A stretch of 64,000 nt of DNA from Streptomyces pluripotens (lineage in GTDB: Bacteria > Actinomycetota > Actinomycetes > Streptomycetales > Streptomycetaceae): positions 6,076,001-6,140,000 of the forward strand of contig NZ_CP021080.1 of the NCBI RefSeq assembly GCF_000802245.2, given 5' to 3'. The notes below the pieces were generated by a model. The model ran no database searches and was not told the origin of the DNA. It saw only the letters and a program-made list of their open reading frames with translations. Shown here in pieces: positions 21,387 through 29,742 of this stretch (position 1 is its first letter; every line of letters begins with the position of its first letter). The translations under genes were made by a program, and so were the position numbers.

Positions 21387-21860
21387 ATGAAGAGGCAGGC
21401 GCTAGGGGGCGGTCTCGGGGTGATGGGGGCCTTCCCGGCGAAGGCGGGAGAAGAGTCCGACACCATCACGGAACACACGTGCCTGCTCCGGCGCAGGCTG
21501 GGCCGGGCGGATCTGAAGGCGGTGCCCGAGGCCCGGCGGGAGCTGCGCCGGCTGTTACGGCACTGGGGCAAGCCAGGCCGCTCGGACACAGCCGAACTGC
21601 TCACCAGCGAACTGGTCACCAACGCACTCGTCCACACCGACGACGACGCCGTTCTCACGGCCGTGGTGACACCCGGGGGATTGCACGTTGAGGTGAGGGA
21701 CTTCGTGTCCCGCAGGCCGGAGTTATGTGCCCCGGACACCCGGGAGGACACCCACGGGCGGGGGCTGGTGCTGGTGCAGTCCCTGGCGGACGCCTGGGGC
21801 GTGCGGCCGCACGGGGTGGGCAAGTCGGTGTGGTTCGAACTCGGTGCCGAGGCTGCCTGA
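21387..21860 (+). CDS. RsbW-like ATP-binding (anti-sigma) protein with two TTA codons
   Basis: A 157-residue GHKL ATPase of the serine-kinase/anti-sigma type. The N box is ELLTSELVTNALVH and the G2 region GRGLVLVQSLADAWG; the usual DxGxG loop is degenerate (VRDFVSRRPE), as in many Streptomyces relatives. Such proteins sequester sigma factors or phosphorylate anti-anti-sigma partners; the PP2C-like gene upstream could be its counterpart. Codons 57 (21555-21557) and 113 (21723-21725) are TTA, so expression should require the bldA leucyl-tRNA. The ATG at 21387 is one of two close candidates (GTG at 21372). Confidence 0.87.
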   Translation: MKRQALGGGLGVMGAFPAKAGEESDTITEHTCLLRRRLGRADLKAVPEARRELRRLLRHWGKPGRSDTAELLTSELVTNALVHTDDDAVLTAVVTPGGLHVEVRDFVSRRPELCAPDTREDTHGRGLVLVQSLADAWGVRPHGVGKSVWFELGAEAA

Positions 21861-21883
21861 GACAGGCACTACGAGAGCGGGAA

Positions 21884-21925
21884 ACGGGAGGGGGCGCGAC
21901 CCACTTGGGTCGCGCCCCCTCCCGT
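21884..21925. terminator. Strong bidirectional terminator
   Basis: A perfect 20-bp inverted repeat (21884-21903 with 21906-21925) between the convergent RsbW-like and DUF2637 genes. It is the longest perfect hairpin noticed in the window. Confidence 0.9.
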
Positions 21926-21959
21926 GTTGCGGTCCGGCCGCGGTGATGGCCCAGGGCCG

Positions 21960-23000
21960 TTAGCCGAACTGCTGCTCCAGGTCCTTCAGCTTGCGTTCCA
22001 GTGAGTCCAGGCGCGGCAGGGCCATGGTGTCGTCCTCCGCGGTGAGGTCGACGGTCACCGGCTCAGAACCGCTGCGGACCGGCTGCAGGGAGGGCCGAGC
22101 GCGAACGGGCAGTTGCTCCGCGCTCGATATGGCAGGCTCCGCGGTCGTTGGTGCCGGGGCGCGCTCGACCGCCTGCACCTCGACCTGCCGGCCGGCCCGG
22201 CCCACGAACCCGCGGTGGCCCCGGCTGATGGCCTTGAGCTGGGCTCGCTCCACGCGCTGCTGGTCGCGCCGCCGCTGTCGTGCTTCCTCCTTCTGCCGCC
22301 TGTCCTCGCGGACCTCCTCGACCGCCTCGTCGAGACTGCGCACGCCCTCCAGGAGCATCAGCGACCAGGCCCGGTAGGTTTCGCGGGGGGCCCGCAGCCA
22401 GCGGACGATCCGGATCTGCGGAAGCGGACGCGGCACCAGGCCCTGCTCGCGCAGCGCGGCGCGGCGGGTCTGCTTGAGCGCCCGGTCGAAGAGGACGGCC
22501 GCCGACAGTGACATGCCGGAGAAGAACTGCGGCGCACCGTCGTGGCCGATGCCCCGGGGCGCGTGCACCCAGTTGAACCAGGCCGCTGCCGCGGCGAACA
22601 TCCACACAAGTATCCGGGAGCCGAGGGCGGCGTCACCGTGGCTGGCTTCGCGTACTGCGAGGACGGAGCAGAACATCGCCGCACCGTCCAGGCCGAACGG
22701 CACCAGGTACTGCCAGCCGTCGGTCAACCCGAGGTTCTGTTCGCCGAAGCCGACGAGGCCGTGGAAGGACAGGGCGGCCGCGACCGCCGCACAGCAGAAC
22801 AGGAGAACGTAGGAGGCCGTGCCATAGATGGCCTCCTTGCGCCTGCGGCGCTCCTCGCTGCGCTCCCACGAGTCGTCCGCGCTCGGCTTCTCCCCGGAGG
22901 AGCGCTTGCTGCGCGCGAGTACCGCCACCGCCGTCAGCATGCCCAGGAGCAGTACGGCGCCCGGAAGCAGCCAATTCAGCGATATGTCGGTCAGTCTCAT
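21960..23000 (-). CDS. DUF2637 membrane protein (SpdB2-like)
   Basis: A 346-residue protein with an N-terminal membrane helix, a basic stretch, then a DUF2637 core of about four transmembrane helices (residues 60-185, with FGEQNLGLTDGWQYLVPFGLDGAAMFC), and a cytoplasmic tail that includes a charged, probably coiled-coil part (EEVREDRRQKEEARQRRRDQ) and ends in ERKLKDLEQQFG. DUF2637 proteins occur on actinomycete plasmids and chromosomes; some relatives take part in mycelial DNA spreading, but no transfer genes are present here. The ATG at 23000 begins the first helix. It is monocistronic. Confidence 0.87.
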   Translation of the reverse strand: MRLTDISLNWLLPGAVLLLGMLTAVAVLARSKRSSGEKPSADDSWERSEERRRRKEAIYGTASYVLLFCCAAVAAALSFHGLVGFGEQNLGLTDGWQYLVPFGLDGAAMFCSVLAVREASHGDAALGSRILVWMFAAAAAWFNWVHAPRGIGHDGAPQFFSGMSLSAAVLFDRALKQTRRAALREQGLVPRPLPQIRIVRWLRAPRETYRAWSLMLLEGVRSLDEAVEEVREDRRQKEEARQRRRDQQRVERAQLKAISRGHRGFVGRAGRQVEVQAVERAPAPTTAEPAISSAEQLPVRARPSLQPVRSGSEPVTVDLTAEDDTMALPRLDSLERKLKDLEQQFG

Positions 23001-23715
23001 CAGGGGTCCCTTGCATTGGGATAGGGCGTAACGCCCGCCATAGTGGCCCAACCCCGCCGACCCTCAGGGGGGTTTCGGGGCAAGAGGCCGCCAAGGAAGT
23101 GCAAGGGGATGCCCAGGGCGGCGTTCCGCTCGAACTGGTGTTTGAGGGGTGGGAGTTGAGTTCGAATAAGACTACCCGTACGGATGGTTCCTCGGAAAGT
23201 TCTTGCGACAGGTGGGGAAGTGGTGAATCACCGTCCGTGAACCGATCCGCGGGTGGGTGGCCCGCTGGCGGCGATCCTAGTCGACGCGGGAGGTTCTGTG
23301 GACCCTGAAGGCCCCTCAGGGGGACTTTGGGGTAGCAGGGTTGAGGGACGGCGTCGGCCGGTGCGGTGAGTGCTCAGGTCACCTCCAGGTCGGTGTGCTG
23401 GTGTGGTTCGGGATGCCTTGGGGTGCCTTGGGGCGGTCGGTGAGCCGTCATCTGTCGGTGCTGCCCGGGCCGGCCGGTGTGCACTGCGTGCCGGTGCGGC
23501 CCGGTCCTGCTGGGGTGTGGGGATGCTGGCCGGGGGTCGCGGCGCTGCCTGCCGCGGGCCCGGTGGTGCAGTGATCGCTGAGACCGTATAGGTGAGGCTG
23601 ACCTTAGTTATCTTGTTGGAATGTGCACTGCAGCCCGGTGCGCCTATGGTGCTTGACGGGCAAGCGACAACCCGTCGTTAATGACCCAAGTGCCGACAAG
23701 TCGCCAGGAGGACCC
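23001..23715. other. 715-bp intergenic region before the GntR gene
   Basis: Divergent control region between DUF2637 and the GntR gene. No open frame in it has coding character. Short hairpins of CCCCTCAGGGGG type occur near 23060 and 23310. The right-hand part is AT-richer and holds a likely iron box (separate entry). Otherwise nothing was recognised. Confidence 0.5.
23588..23606. promoter_or_regulatory. Probable DmdR/IdeR-type iron box
   Basis: ATAGGTGAGGCTGACCTTA, read on the opposite strand, agrees at 15 of 19 positions with the Streptomyces DmdR1 consensus TTAGGTTAGGCTCACCTAA (recalled from the desferrioxamine literature). It lies about 110 bp upstream of the GntR start, where a promoter is expected, so that regulator may be iron-repressed. 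Confidence 0.5.
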
Positions 23716-24528
23716 GTGAAGCAGGGCGTGCAGGGCTTCGCCGGGGCGGGGACCCCGAAGTGCGGGACGCCGAACACGGCCCGGGTACCACCGCAGCAGC
23801 GGTCGGCCACTCCCCGGGACGGCGTCCGGGAGCGGGACATGGCCGTCCCGGGCGCGCGGGGCGAGCACACGCACGGTGAGCGGCCGGTTCCCGGGCCGCA
23901 GTCCGCTGTGCAGCGGCCCTCGGTGCGCGGGCAGGTCCTGGACGCCTTGCGCAGGGCACTGGTGACCGGGGAGCTGAAGCCTGGCGAGGTCTATTCGGCA
24001 CCGGTGCTCGGTGAACGCTTCGGGGTCTCGGCCACGCCGGTGCGGGAGGCCATGCAGCAGCTTGCGCTGGAGGACGCCGTCGAAGTCGTGCCCAATCGCG
24101 GTTTCCGGGTCGTTGAGCGCGGATCCCAGGAGATCGCCGAGCTGGCTGAAGTGCGCGCACTGATCGAGGTGCCGGTGGTGCTGCGGCTCGCGCGGACCCT
24201 GCCGGCCGAGCGGTGGGCGCACTTGCGTCCCCTCGCGGAGGCGACGGTGCGCGCGGCGTCCACCGGCTGTCCGGCGGCGTACGCGGAGTCCGACCGGGTC
24301 TTCCACGGGGCCGTGCTCTCCCTGTCGGGCAACGAGCAGCTGGTGCGTGTCGCGGAGGACCTGCACCGCCGGTCTCAGTGGCCGCCGGCCGGCGGCCCGG
24401 TCCGGCGGGGGCGTACCGGTCTGGTCGCGGATGCGGCGGAGCACATGGCCCTGTTGGAGGCGTTGGCCGCCCGTGACCTGGACGGGGTGCGGAACGTGGT
24501 GCGGGAGCACTTCGCGGGCGCGCGCTGA
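23716..24528 (+). CDS. GntR family regulator, FadR/FCD subfamily
   Basis: A 270-residue DNA-binding protein. After a flexible N-terminus of about 70 residues comes the winged helix (RGQVLDALRRALVTGELKPG, then LGERFGVSATPVREAMQQLA) and a C-terminal all-helical FCD ligand domain with metal-type residues (EVRALIEVPV, ESDRVFHGAVLSLSGN, AAEHMALLEAL). These regulators respond to carboxylic acids. The GTG at 23716 has an AGGAGG site five bases upstream, so the long N-terminal extension appears real. No adjacent catabolic operon exists, and its targets are unknown. A likely iron box precedes it. Confidence 0.9.
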   Translation: MKQGVQGFAGAGTPKCGTPNTARVPPQQRSATPRDGVRERDMAVPGARGEHTHGERPVPGPQSAVQRPSVRGQVLDALRRALVTGELKPGEVYSAPVLGERFGVSATPVREAMQQLALEDAVEVVPNRGFRVVERGSQEIAELAEVRALIEVPVVLRLARTLPAERWAHLRPLAEATVRAASTGCPAAYAESDRVFHGAVLSLSGNEQLVRVAEDLHRRSQWPPAGGPVRRGRTGLVADAAEHMALLEALAARDLDGVRNVVREHFAGAR

Positions 24529-24710
24529 GCGCGGTGCCCCGCGCGGCCGGGAGAGCCGGGATAGCCCGGACAGCCCTGGCGCTCCTGTTGGTGCCGGGCG
24601 GGTTTCGCCTGTCTGCCAGCAGCAGGAGCAACGGCACATGATGCCCGGTGGGGGCCGGCCGGTGGTCGTGACGGGTGCAGCGGCCACCGGCCGGTGTCGA
24701 TCAAGGTCGT

Positions 24711-25229
24711 TCAGGAACCGTCTGTGTCACCGTGCGCGGTCTTGGAGTAGGCGTCGTGCCAGGCCGCCTTCGCGCCCGAGTCGCCGACCCGGTACACGTC
24801 CACGACCGCTCCCGCGGCGACGGCCACGGACAACACGGCCACGACTATCCGCACCGGCAGGGCGGACCAGCGCAGCCCGCCGCCCTGCCCGCTCCCGGTT
24901 TCCGCCGCGCCGCGCCGCGCGGCCCACCACACGAGCGCGGCCAGCACGAACAGGCCCAGCGCCCACGGCAGCAGTCCGTCGCCGAGTTCGGCGTGGCGGC
25001 GTACCAGGGCGTCGTTCTCCACGTGCCGCTCCAGCCAATCGCCGGCTTCGGTCGTCAGCGGCACGCTGACCAGGGCGACGAAGGCCAGCACGGGCAGCAG
25101 CAGGCCCAGACGCCGGGCGGCGGACGGCCACAGGGCGCCGGCCACCAGGGCAAGTGCGGTCAACGGGACCAGTACGACGACGACATGGACCAGCAGCACA
25201 TGGGCAGGCAGGCCATTGACGAGGCTCAT
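24711..25229 (-). CDS. DUF2231 family membrane protein
   Basis: A 172-residue membrane protein with four predicted helices: MSLVNGLPAHVLLVHVVVVL at the start, two central helices and one near residue 140. The conserved HVLLVH histidine pair and the polar E-GD-LE loop mark DUF2231, a family sometimes linked to heme or redox membrane proteins but without a proven role. An AGGAG ribosome binding site precedes the ATG at 25229. The TPR protein gene upstream is also leftward, 76 bp away, so they may share a transcript. Confidence 0.87.
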   Translation of the reverse strand: MSLVNGLPAHVLLVHVVVVLVPLTALALVAGALWPSAARRLGLLLPVLAFVALVSVPLTTEAGDWLERHVENDALVRRHAELGDGLLPWALGLFVLAALVWWAARRGAAETGSGQGGGLRWSALPVRIVVAVLSVAVAAGAVVDVYRVGDSGAKAAWHDAYSKTAHGDTDGS

Positions 25230-25305
25230 CAGTCGCTCTCCTGAGGGGGTAGTCGGAGCGTGTCACCCTGGCACAAGAAGCTCTCAGTTCCCTCTCAGAG
25301 CGTTC

Positions 25306-26073
25306 TCACGCGGTGGCCACTCCCGGAGTGGGCGGCGTCAGCTGCCTCGCCAGCCACGTCGGGACACCCCCGAGCAGCCGGAACAGCCGTCGGGCCTCTT
25401 CCCGTAGCCGGGTCGCCTCCGGTTCGGACTCCGTGTCGGCGAGGGAGACCAGTGCGGGCGCCGTACCCACGAGATATCCCAACTCCTCACGGATCCTCAG
25501 CGATTCGGCGAAGCCGTGTCGAGCCTCGGCCACCTCACCCTCCCGCAGGGCGAGTCCGGCGAGGTGGCGCCAGGTGAAGGAGAGCAGGAGTGGGTCGGCG
25601 TGGGACGTGGCGCCCGCATGTGCCCTTCGGTACGCGGCTCGGGCAGCCTGTGGCGAACGGCCCAGGTTCTCGGCGAGCAGCCCCCGACGGAAGTCCAGCA
25701 GGGCCCGCCCGCCCGCCCCTGGAGGGACCAGGGCCGCGGCCCGGCCGAGCGCGGCCCGCGCCTCGTCGGCGCGGTCCCGCACCCCGTGCAGCGTCGCCGC
25801 GTAGGCGAGCTGGCCCCGCTCGCAGGCTGCCGCGCCCCGCTCCTCGTCGGTGTGCGCGAGGGCCTCCGCTGTCCGCAGGGCGTCCTCGGCCTCCTCCCAC
25901 CCCCGCTCGGTGTACAGGCACCGTTCGACCAGCAGCGCCGCCCGCTGTAAGGCGGCGGCGGGAGTGCCGCACGGCAGGAGGGCCGCCGCGTCGGCCCAGC
26001 AGGCCCGGCTGCGCAACCGCCACACCGCGGTCTGGAGGGGGTCGTCATTGGCGGTCGTTCCGTTACCAGACAT
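25306..26073 (-). CDS. TPR-like helical repeat protein
   Basis: A 255-residue soluble protein made almost entirely of paired helices of tetratricopeptide type (for example ALRTAEALAHTDEERGAAACE, AYRRAHAGATSHADPLLLSF, ESLRIREELG). TPR folds mediate protein contacts; no catalytic motif is visible. I chose the ATG at 26073, since the open frame upstream to 26163 lacks coding character. Leu42 is encoded by TTA (25948-25950), which suggests bldA dependence. It lies between PucR and DUF2231, all transcribed leftward. Its partner is unknown. Confidence 0.8.
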   Translation of the reverse strand: MSGNGTTANDDPLQTAVWRLRSRACWADAAALLPCGTPAAALQRAALLVERCLYTERGWEEAEDALRTAEALAHTDEERGAAACERGQLAYAATLHGVRDRADEARAALGRAAALVPPGAGGRALLDFRRGLLAENLGRSPQAARAAYRRAHAGATSHADPLLLSFTWRHLAGLALREGEVAEARHGFAESLRIREELGYLVGTAPALVSLADTESEPEATRLREEARRLFRLLGGVPTWLARQLTPPTPGVATA

Positions 26074-26236
26074 GGCGGAATGCGCCACGTTGCCCTCCCC
26101 GAGCACGCCATCGAGCTGTTGAGTGGTGGCGGCATTCCAGCACCAACCGACGGGCCGGGCCAAGGGGATGGGTGAAAGTTTTCACAAAGTCGGGGGTGGG
26201 TGTGACCGAATTCGGCCGGTGCACGCCCCGCGGGCC

Positions 26237-27910
26237 TCAGCTCATGCGCAGCGCCAGGAAGAAGTCGAGCTTGTCCTCCAGTCGTGACAGGTCCCGGCCC
26301 GTCAACTGCTCGATCCGGCCGACCCGGTAGCGCAGGGTGTTGACGTGCAGATGGAGGCGGGCGGCGCAGCGGGTCCAGGACCCGTCGCTGTCCAGGAACG
26401 CCTCCAGCGTCGGGATCAGCTCGGCCCGGTGGCGGCGGTCGTAGTCCTTGAGGGGGTCCAGGAGGCGTGCGGTGAAGGCACGGCGGACGTCATCCGGGAC
26501 GAACGGGAGCAGCAGCACGTGGGAGGCCAGCTCCTGGTGTCCGGCCGCGCACACCCGGCCGGTGCGGGCCGCGGCGACCCGGCGGGCGTGCCGGGCTTCC
26601 TCCAGGGCGCCGCGCAGGCCTTCGGCCGAGTGCACGGCCGCGCTCACGCCGAGCGTGAGCCGTCCGTCGTCGTCCAGGCCCGCCGACAACGGCTGTTGCA
26701 CCGACCGCAGCAGGACGTCGGCGAGCAGACCGGTGTCGGAACCGTCGTGCTCGGCAGTGACCGCGGGCAACGGGACCAGGGCGATCGCTTCGTCACCCGT
26801 GTGCGCCACCGCGATGCGGTCGGAGGGTTCCGGGCCGGTCGCCAGGGGGTCGACCAGTACCTCCTCCAGAAGGGACTGGGCGACCGGGCCGCCCGCGATC
26901 TCGACGCCATCCCATTCCACACAGGCCACGACCACCTGCCAGTGCGGGGCCGCCCCGAGTCCGGGCAGCAGCACCGGCGCGGCCACCCGCAGGCGGGCGG
27001 CGATCTCGGCGGGCGCGGCGCCCGCCTGCACCAGTTCCAGCACCTCCTGGGCGAGCCGGCGTCGCACCGTGCGTGCCGCGTCCCGGCGGTCCCGCTCGAC
27101 CGCGATCAGCTGGGTGACCCCCTGGAGCAGGTCCAGTCGCTCCTCGGGCCAGTCGCCCGCGTCCGCCTCGACGGCCAGCAGCCAGTCCGACAGGACCGTC
27201 TCCCGGATGTCGCGGGCGGCCTGTGGAGAGCGACCCGAGGAGCGGATCGGGAAGAGCGAGTAGGTGGTGCCGTCCAGCAGCACGCGGTGCGGGCCGCGCC
27301 GTCCGGTGCGGGTGGCCGCCAGGTGCTCTGCGGCGAGCCCTGCGCAGACTTCCGGCGGCAGCGCCGGGCCCGTGAGCTCGGAGCCGGCGATCAGCCGGCC
27401 GGTGGGGGACAGGACCCAGGCACGCAGGTCCAGGTCGGAGCCGAGTAGGTCCAGGACCACGTCCGGACCGCCGCCCGCCGGACCCGAGGTCATCATCCGG
27501 CGGTGCCGGTCCACCACCGCCGCCAGGTCTCCGGCGCGCTCGCCGGAGACCTGGCGGACGACGTACTCGGTGATCGTCGCGAACGCGACCGACTCGTGCA
27601 CCGCGAACAGCGGGAGCCGGTGTCGTGCGCAGGCCAGGACCAGGTCCTCCGGTACGTCGCCGAGTTCGGCCTCGCCCGCGGCGAGGGCGGCCACACCGGC
27701 CTGCACGAGGATGCGGACGAACGGCTCGGAGTCGGCGGCGCCCCGGCGCCAGGCCAGACCCGTCAGCACCAGCTCGCCCCCCGAGAGGTAGCGACTCGGG
27801 TCGCGCAGGTCGGTGGTCATGACACCGCGTACCGAGCGGTCCAGCTCGTCCTCGCCGCCGAGCAGCCGCAGGCCCAGCGCATCGGTGTTCAGCAGAGCGC
27901 GCAGCCGCAT
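26237..27910 (-). CDS. pucR: PucR family regulator of purine catabolism
   Basis: A 557-residue activator-type regulator. The N-terminal PucR domain (about 1-125, MRLRALLNTDALGLRLLGG) is the ligand-sensing part, a GGDEF-like middle region follows, and the C-terminal HTH_30 (about 500-555, LHLHVNTLRYRVGRIEQLTG) binds DNA. PucR proteins control purine catabolic genes in response to pathway intermediates. It is divergent from the xanthine dehydrogenase-type operon, which fits that role exactly. The ATG at 27910 gives the normal N-terminus of the family; a longer open frame to 28201 crosses the promoter region and was rejected. Confidence 0.93.
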   Translation of the reverse strand: MRLRALLNTDALGLRLLGGEDELDRSVRGVMTTDLRDPSRYLSGGELVLTGLAWRRGAADSEPFVRILVQAGVAALAAGEAELGDVPEDLVLACARHRLPLFAVHESVAFATITEYVVRQVSGERAGDLAAVVDRHRRMMTSGPAGGGPDVVLDLLGSDLDLRAWVLSPTGRLIAGSELTGPALPPEVCAGLAAEHLAATRTGRRGPHRVLLDGTTYSLFPIRSSGRSPQAARDIRETVLSDWLLAVEADAGDWPEERLDLLQGVTQLIAVERDRRDAARTVRRRLAQEVLELVQAGAAPAEIAARLRVAAPVLLPGLGAAPHWQVVVACVEWDGVEIAGGPVAQSLLEEVLVDPLATGPEPSDRIAVAHTGDEAIALVPLPAVTAEHDGSDTGLLADVLLRSVQQPLSAGLDDDGRLTLGVSAAVHSAEGLRGALEEARHARRVAAARTGRVCAAGHQELASHVLLLPFVPDDVRRAFTARLLDPLKDYDRRHRAELIPTLEAFLDSDGSWTRCAARLHLHVNTLRYRVGRIEQLTGRDLSRLEDKLDFFLALRMS

Positions 27911-28251
27911 CTCGTCGCCGCCGTTCTTTGTCTCGAAACCTACGATGGATCTTGGAGGGTGGGGAGAGGGACCCGGCACCCGGCGTGCAGGGGCGCACAC
28001 TGGGGTCTCCGCGCTGTTTCCTGTGTTTCTCCAGGGAAACGGAGAGGTTACCGATGACCTCTGTTCATACGAATCTACAAGATGCCCGGTCTGGCCAGCC
28101 AACTCCTTCATGGTTTCGGTGACTGACTCCGTTGGAGCACGGGGCGGTGTACTGACTCCACTCCCCGTCAACAGCACATGAACGAGCCGGGCCCGCCGCA
28201 CACGGATTGGCTCAATCTGTACGACTCACGAGACGAAGAAGAGAGCCGGTC
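27911..28251. promoter_or_regulatory. Divergent pucR/xdh control region
   Basis: The 341 bp between PucR and the dehydrogenase operon must hold both promoters. The 9-mer ACTGACTCC is directly repeated at 28122-28130 and 28151-28159, upstream of the operon start, and is a candidate PucR half-site array. No hairpin or other gene was seen. Confidence 0.55.
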
Positions 28252-29145
28252 ATGGACTTCCTTCGCCCTGGCAGCTGGGAGGAGGCGCTCGCCGCGAAGG
28301 CCGAGCACCCCACCGCTGTGCCGATTGCGGGTGGCACCGACGTGATGGTCGAGATCAACTTCGACCACCGCCGGCCCGAGTACCTCCTCGACCTGAACCG
28401 CGTCGGCGATCTCTACGAGTGGGAGATCGGCGAGGACGCGGTACGGCTCGGTGCCTCCGTCCCATACACCAGGATCATGGAGTGTCTCCGTGCCGAGCTG
28501 CCAGGACTGGCGCTCGCCTCGCACACGGTCGCCTCCCCGCAGATCCGCAACCGCGGTGGCGTCGGCGGCAACCTCGGCACGGCCTCGCCCGCCGGTGACG
28601 CCCACCCCGCCCTGCTCGCGGCCGGCGCGGAGGTCGAGGCGGAATCGGCGGCCCGCGGTACCCGGCTGATCCCCATCGACGCGTTCTACACGGGCGTCAA
28701 GCGCAACGCGCTCCAGCCCGACGAGCTGATCCGCGCCGTGCACATCAAGAAGGCGGACGGCCCGCAGCAGTACTCGAAGGTCGGCACCCGCAACGCCATG
28801 GTCATCGCCGTGTGCGCCTTCGGCCTCGCCCTGCACCCCGAGACGCGGACCGTGCGCACCGGTATCGGCTCGGCCGCTCCCACCCCGGTGCGGGCCAAGG
28901 CCGCCGAGGACTTCCTGAACGCGGCCCTGGAGGAGGGCGGCTTCTGGGACAACGGGAAGATCATCACCCCGTCGGTCGCCAAGCAGTTCGCGGAGCTGTG
29001 CTCCGGAGCCTGCAACCCGATCGACGACGTCCGGGGCACCGCGAGCTACCGCAGGCACGCGGTCGGCGTCATGGCCCGACGGACGCTCACCTGGACCTGG
29101 GAGTCGTACCGCGGCGCCCGCCGCGCCTCTGAGGGAGCTGCGTAA
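28252..29145 (+). CDS. Xanthine dehydrogenase-type FAD subunit
   Basis: A 297-residue FAD-binding subunit of a molybdenum hydroxylase. It has the PCMH-type motifs PIAGGTDVMVEIN (near residue 25) and NRGGVGGNLGTASPAGD (near 100), and a C-terminal CO_deh_flav_C domain. It passes electrons from the iron-sulfur subunit to NAD. It is the first gene of the operon; its stop overlaps the next start (TAATG). With PucR and a purine permease alongside, hypoxanthine/xanthine oxidation to urate is the likely role. The ATG at 28252 is preceded by a GA-rich ribosome site. Confidence 0.93.
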   Translation: MDFLRPGSWEEALAAKAEHPTAVPIAGGTDVMVEINFDHRRPEYLLDLNRVGDLYEWEIGEDAVRLGASVPYTRIMECLRAELPGLALASHTVASPQIRNRGGVGGNLGTASPAGDAHPALLAAGAEVEAESAARGTRLIPIDAFYTGVKRNALQPDELIRAVHIKKADGPQQYSKVGTRNAMVIAVCAFGLALHPETRTVRTGIGSAAPTPVRAKAAEDFLNAALEEGGFWDNGKIITPSVAKQFAELCSGACNPIDDVRGTASYRRHAVGVMARRTLTWTWESYRGARRASEGAA

Positions 29146-29741
29146 TGCGCGTCAACTTCACCGTCAACGGACGTCCGCAGGAAGCCGACGACGTGTGGGA
29201 GGGCGAGTCCCTGCTGTACGTCCTGCGCGAGCGCCTGGGCCTGCCGGGCTCAAAGAACGCCTGTGAACAGGGCGAATGCGGATCCTGCACCGTGCGGCTC
29301 GACGGCGTGCCGGTCTGCTCCTGTCTGGTCGCGGCCGGTCAGGCCGAGGGCCGCGAGATCGTGACCGTCGAGGGCCTCGCCGACTTCGCCAGGACACGCG
29401 CCGACGGCGGCTGCGCGACCGGCGCCTGCGGTACGACGCTGCAGCACGCCCAGCAGTGGCAGGCGCGCCCGCCGGAGGCACCTGCCACCGACTCACAGAC
29501 CGGCGAGGGCACCGAGCTCTCCCCGATCCAGCAGGCGTTCATCGACGCCGGCGCCGTCCAGTGCGGCTTCTGCACCCCGGGCCTGCTGGTCGCCTCCGAC
29601 GAACTCCTGGAGCGCAACCCGAACCCGAGCGACGCCGACATCCGTGAGGCGCTGTCGGGCAACCTGTGCCGCTGCACGGGCTACGAGAAGATCATGGACG
29701 CGGTCCGCCTCGCGGCCGCCCGCCAGGCCGAGGGGGTCTGA
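29145..29741 (+). CDS. Xanthine dehydrogenase-type 2Fe-2S subunit
   Basis: A 198-residue subunit with two [2Fe-2S] clusters: a plant-ferredoxin-type N-terminal domain (CEQGECGSCTVRLDGVPVC) and an all-helical domain with CGFCTPG and CRCTGY. It relays electrons between the molybdopterin and FAD subunits. An insertion of about 30 residues (QARPPEAPATDSQTGEGTEL) between the two domains makes it longer than the usual 150-170 residues. It overlaps the FAD gene by one base and is followed immediately by the large subunit gene. Confidence 0.94.
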   Translation: MRVNFTVNGRPQEADDVWEGESLLYVLRERLGLPGSKNACEQGECGSCTVRLDGVPVCSCLVAAGQAEGREIVTVEGLADFARTRADGGCATGACGTTLQHAQQWQARPPEAPATDSQTGEGTELSPIQQAFIDAGAVQCGFCTPGLLVASDELLERNPNPSDADIREALSGNLCRCTGYEKIMDAVRLAAARQAEGV

Positions 29742-29742
29742 C

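Noticed and set aside
21960..23000. Part of an integrated plasmid because of the DUF2637 (SpdB2-like) protein
   Set aside because: No replication, transfer or integrase genes lie nearby, and chromosomal DUF2637 genes are common in Streptomyces.
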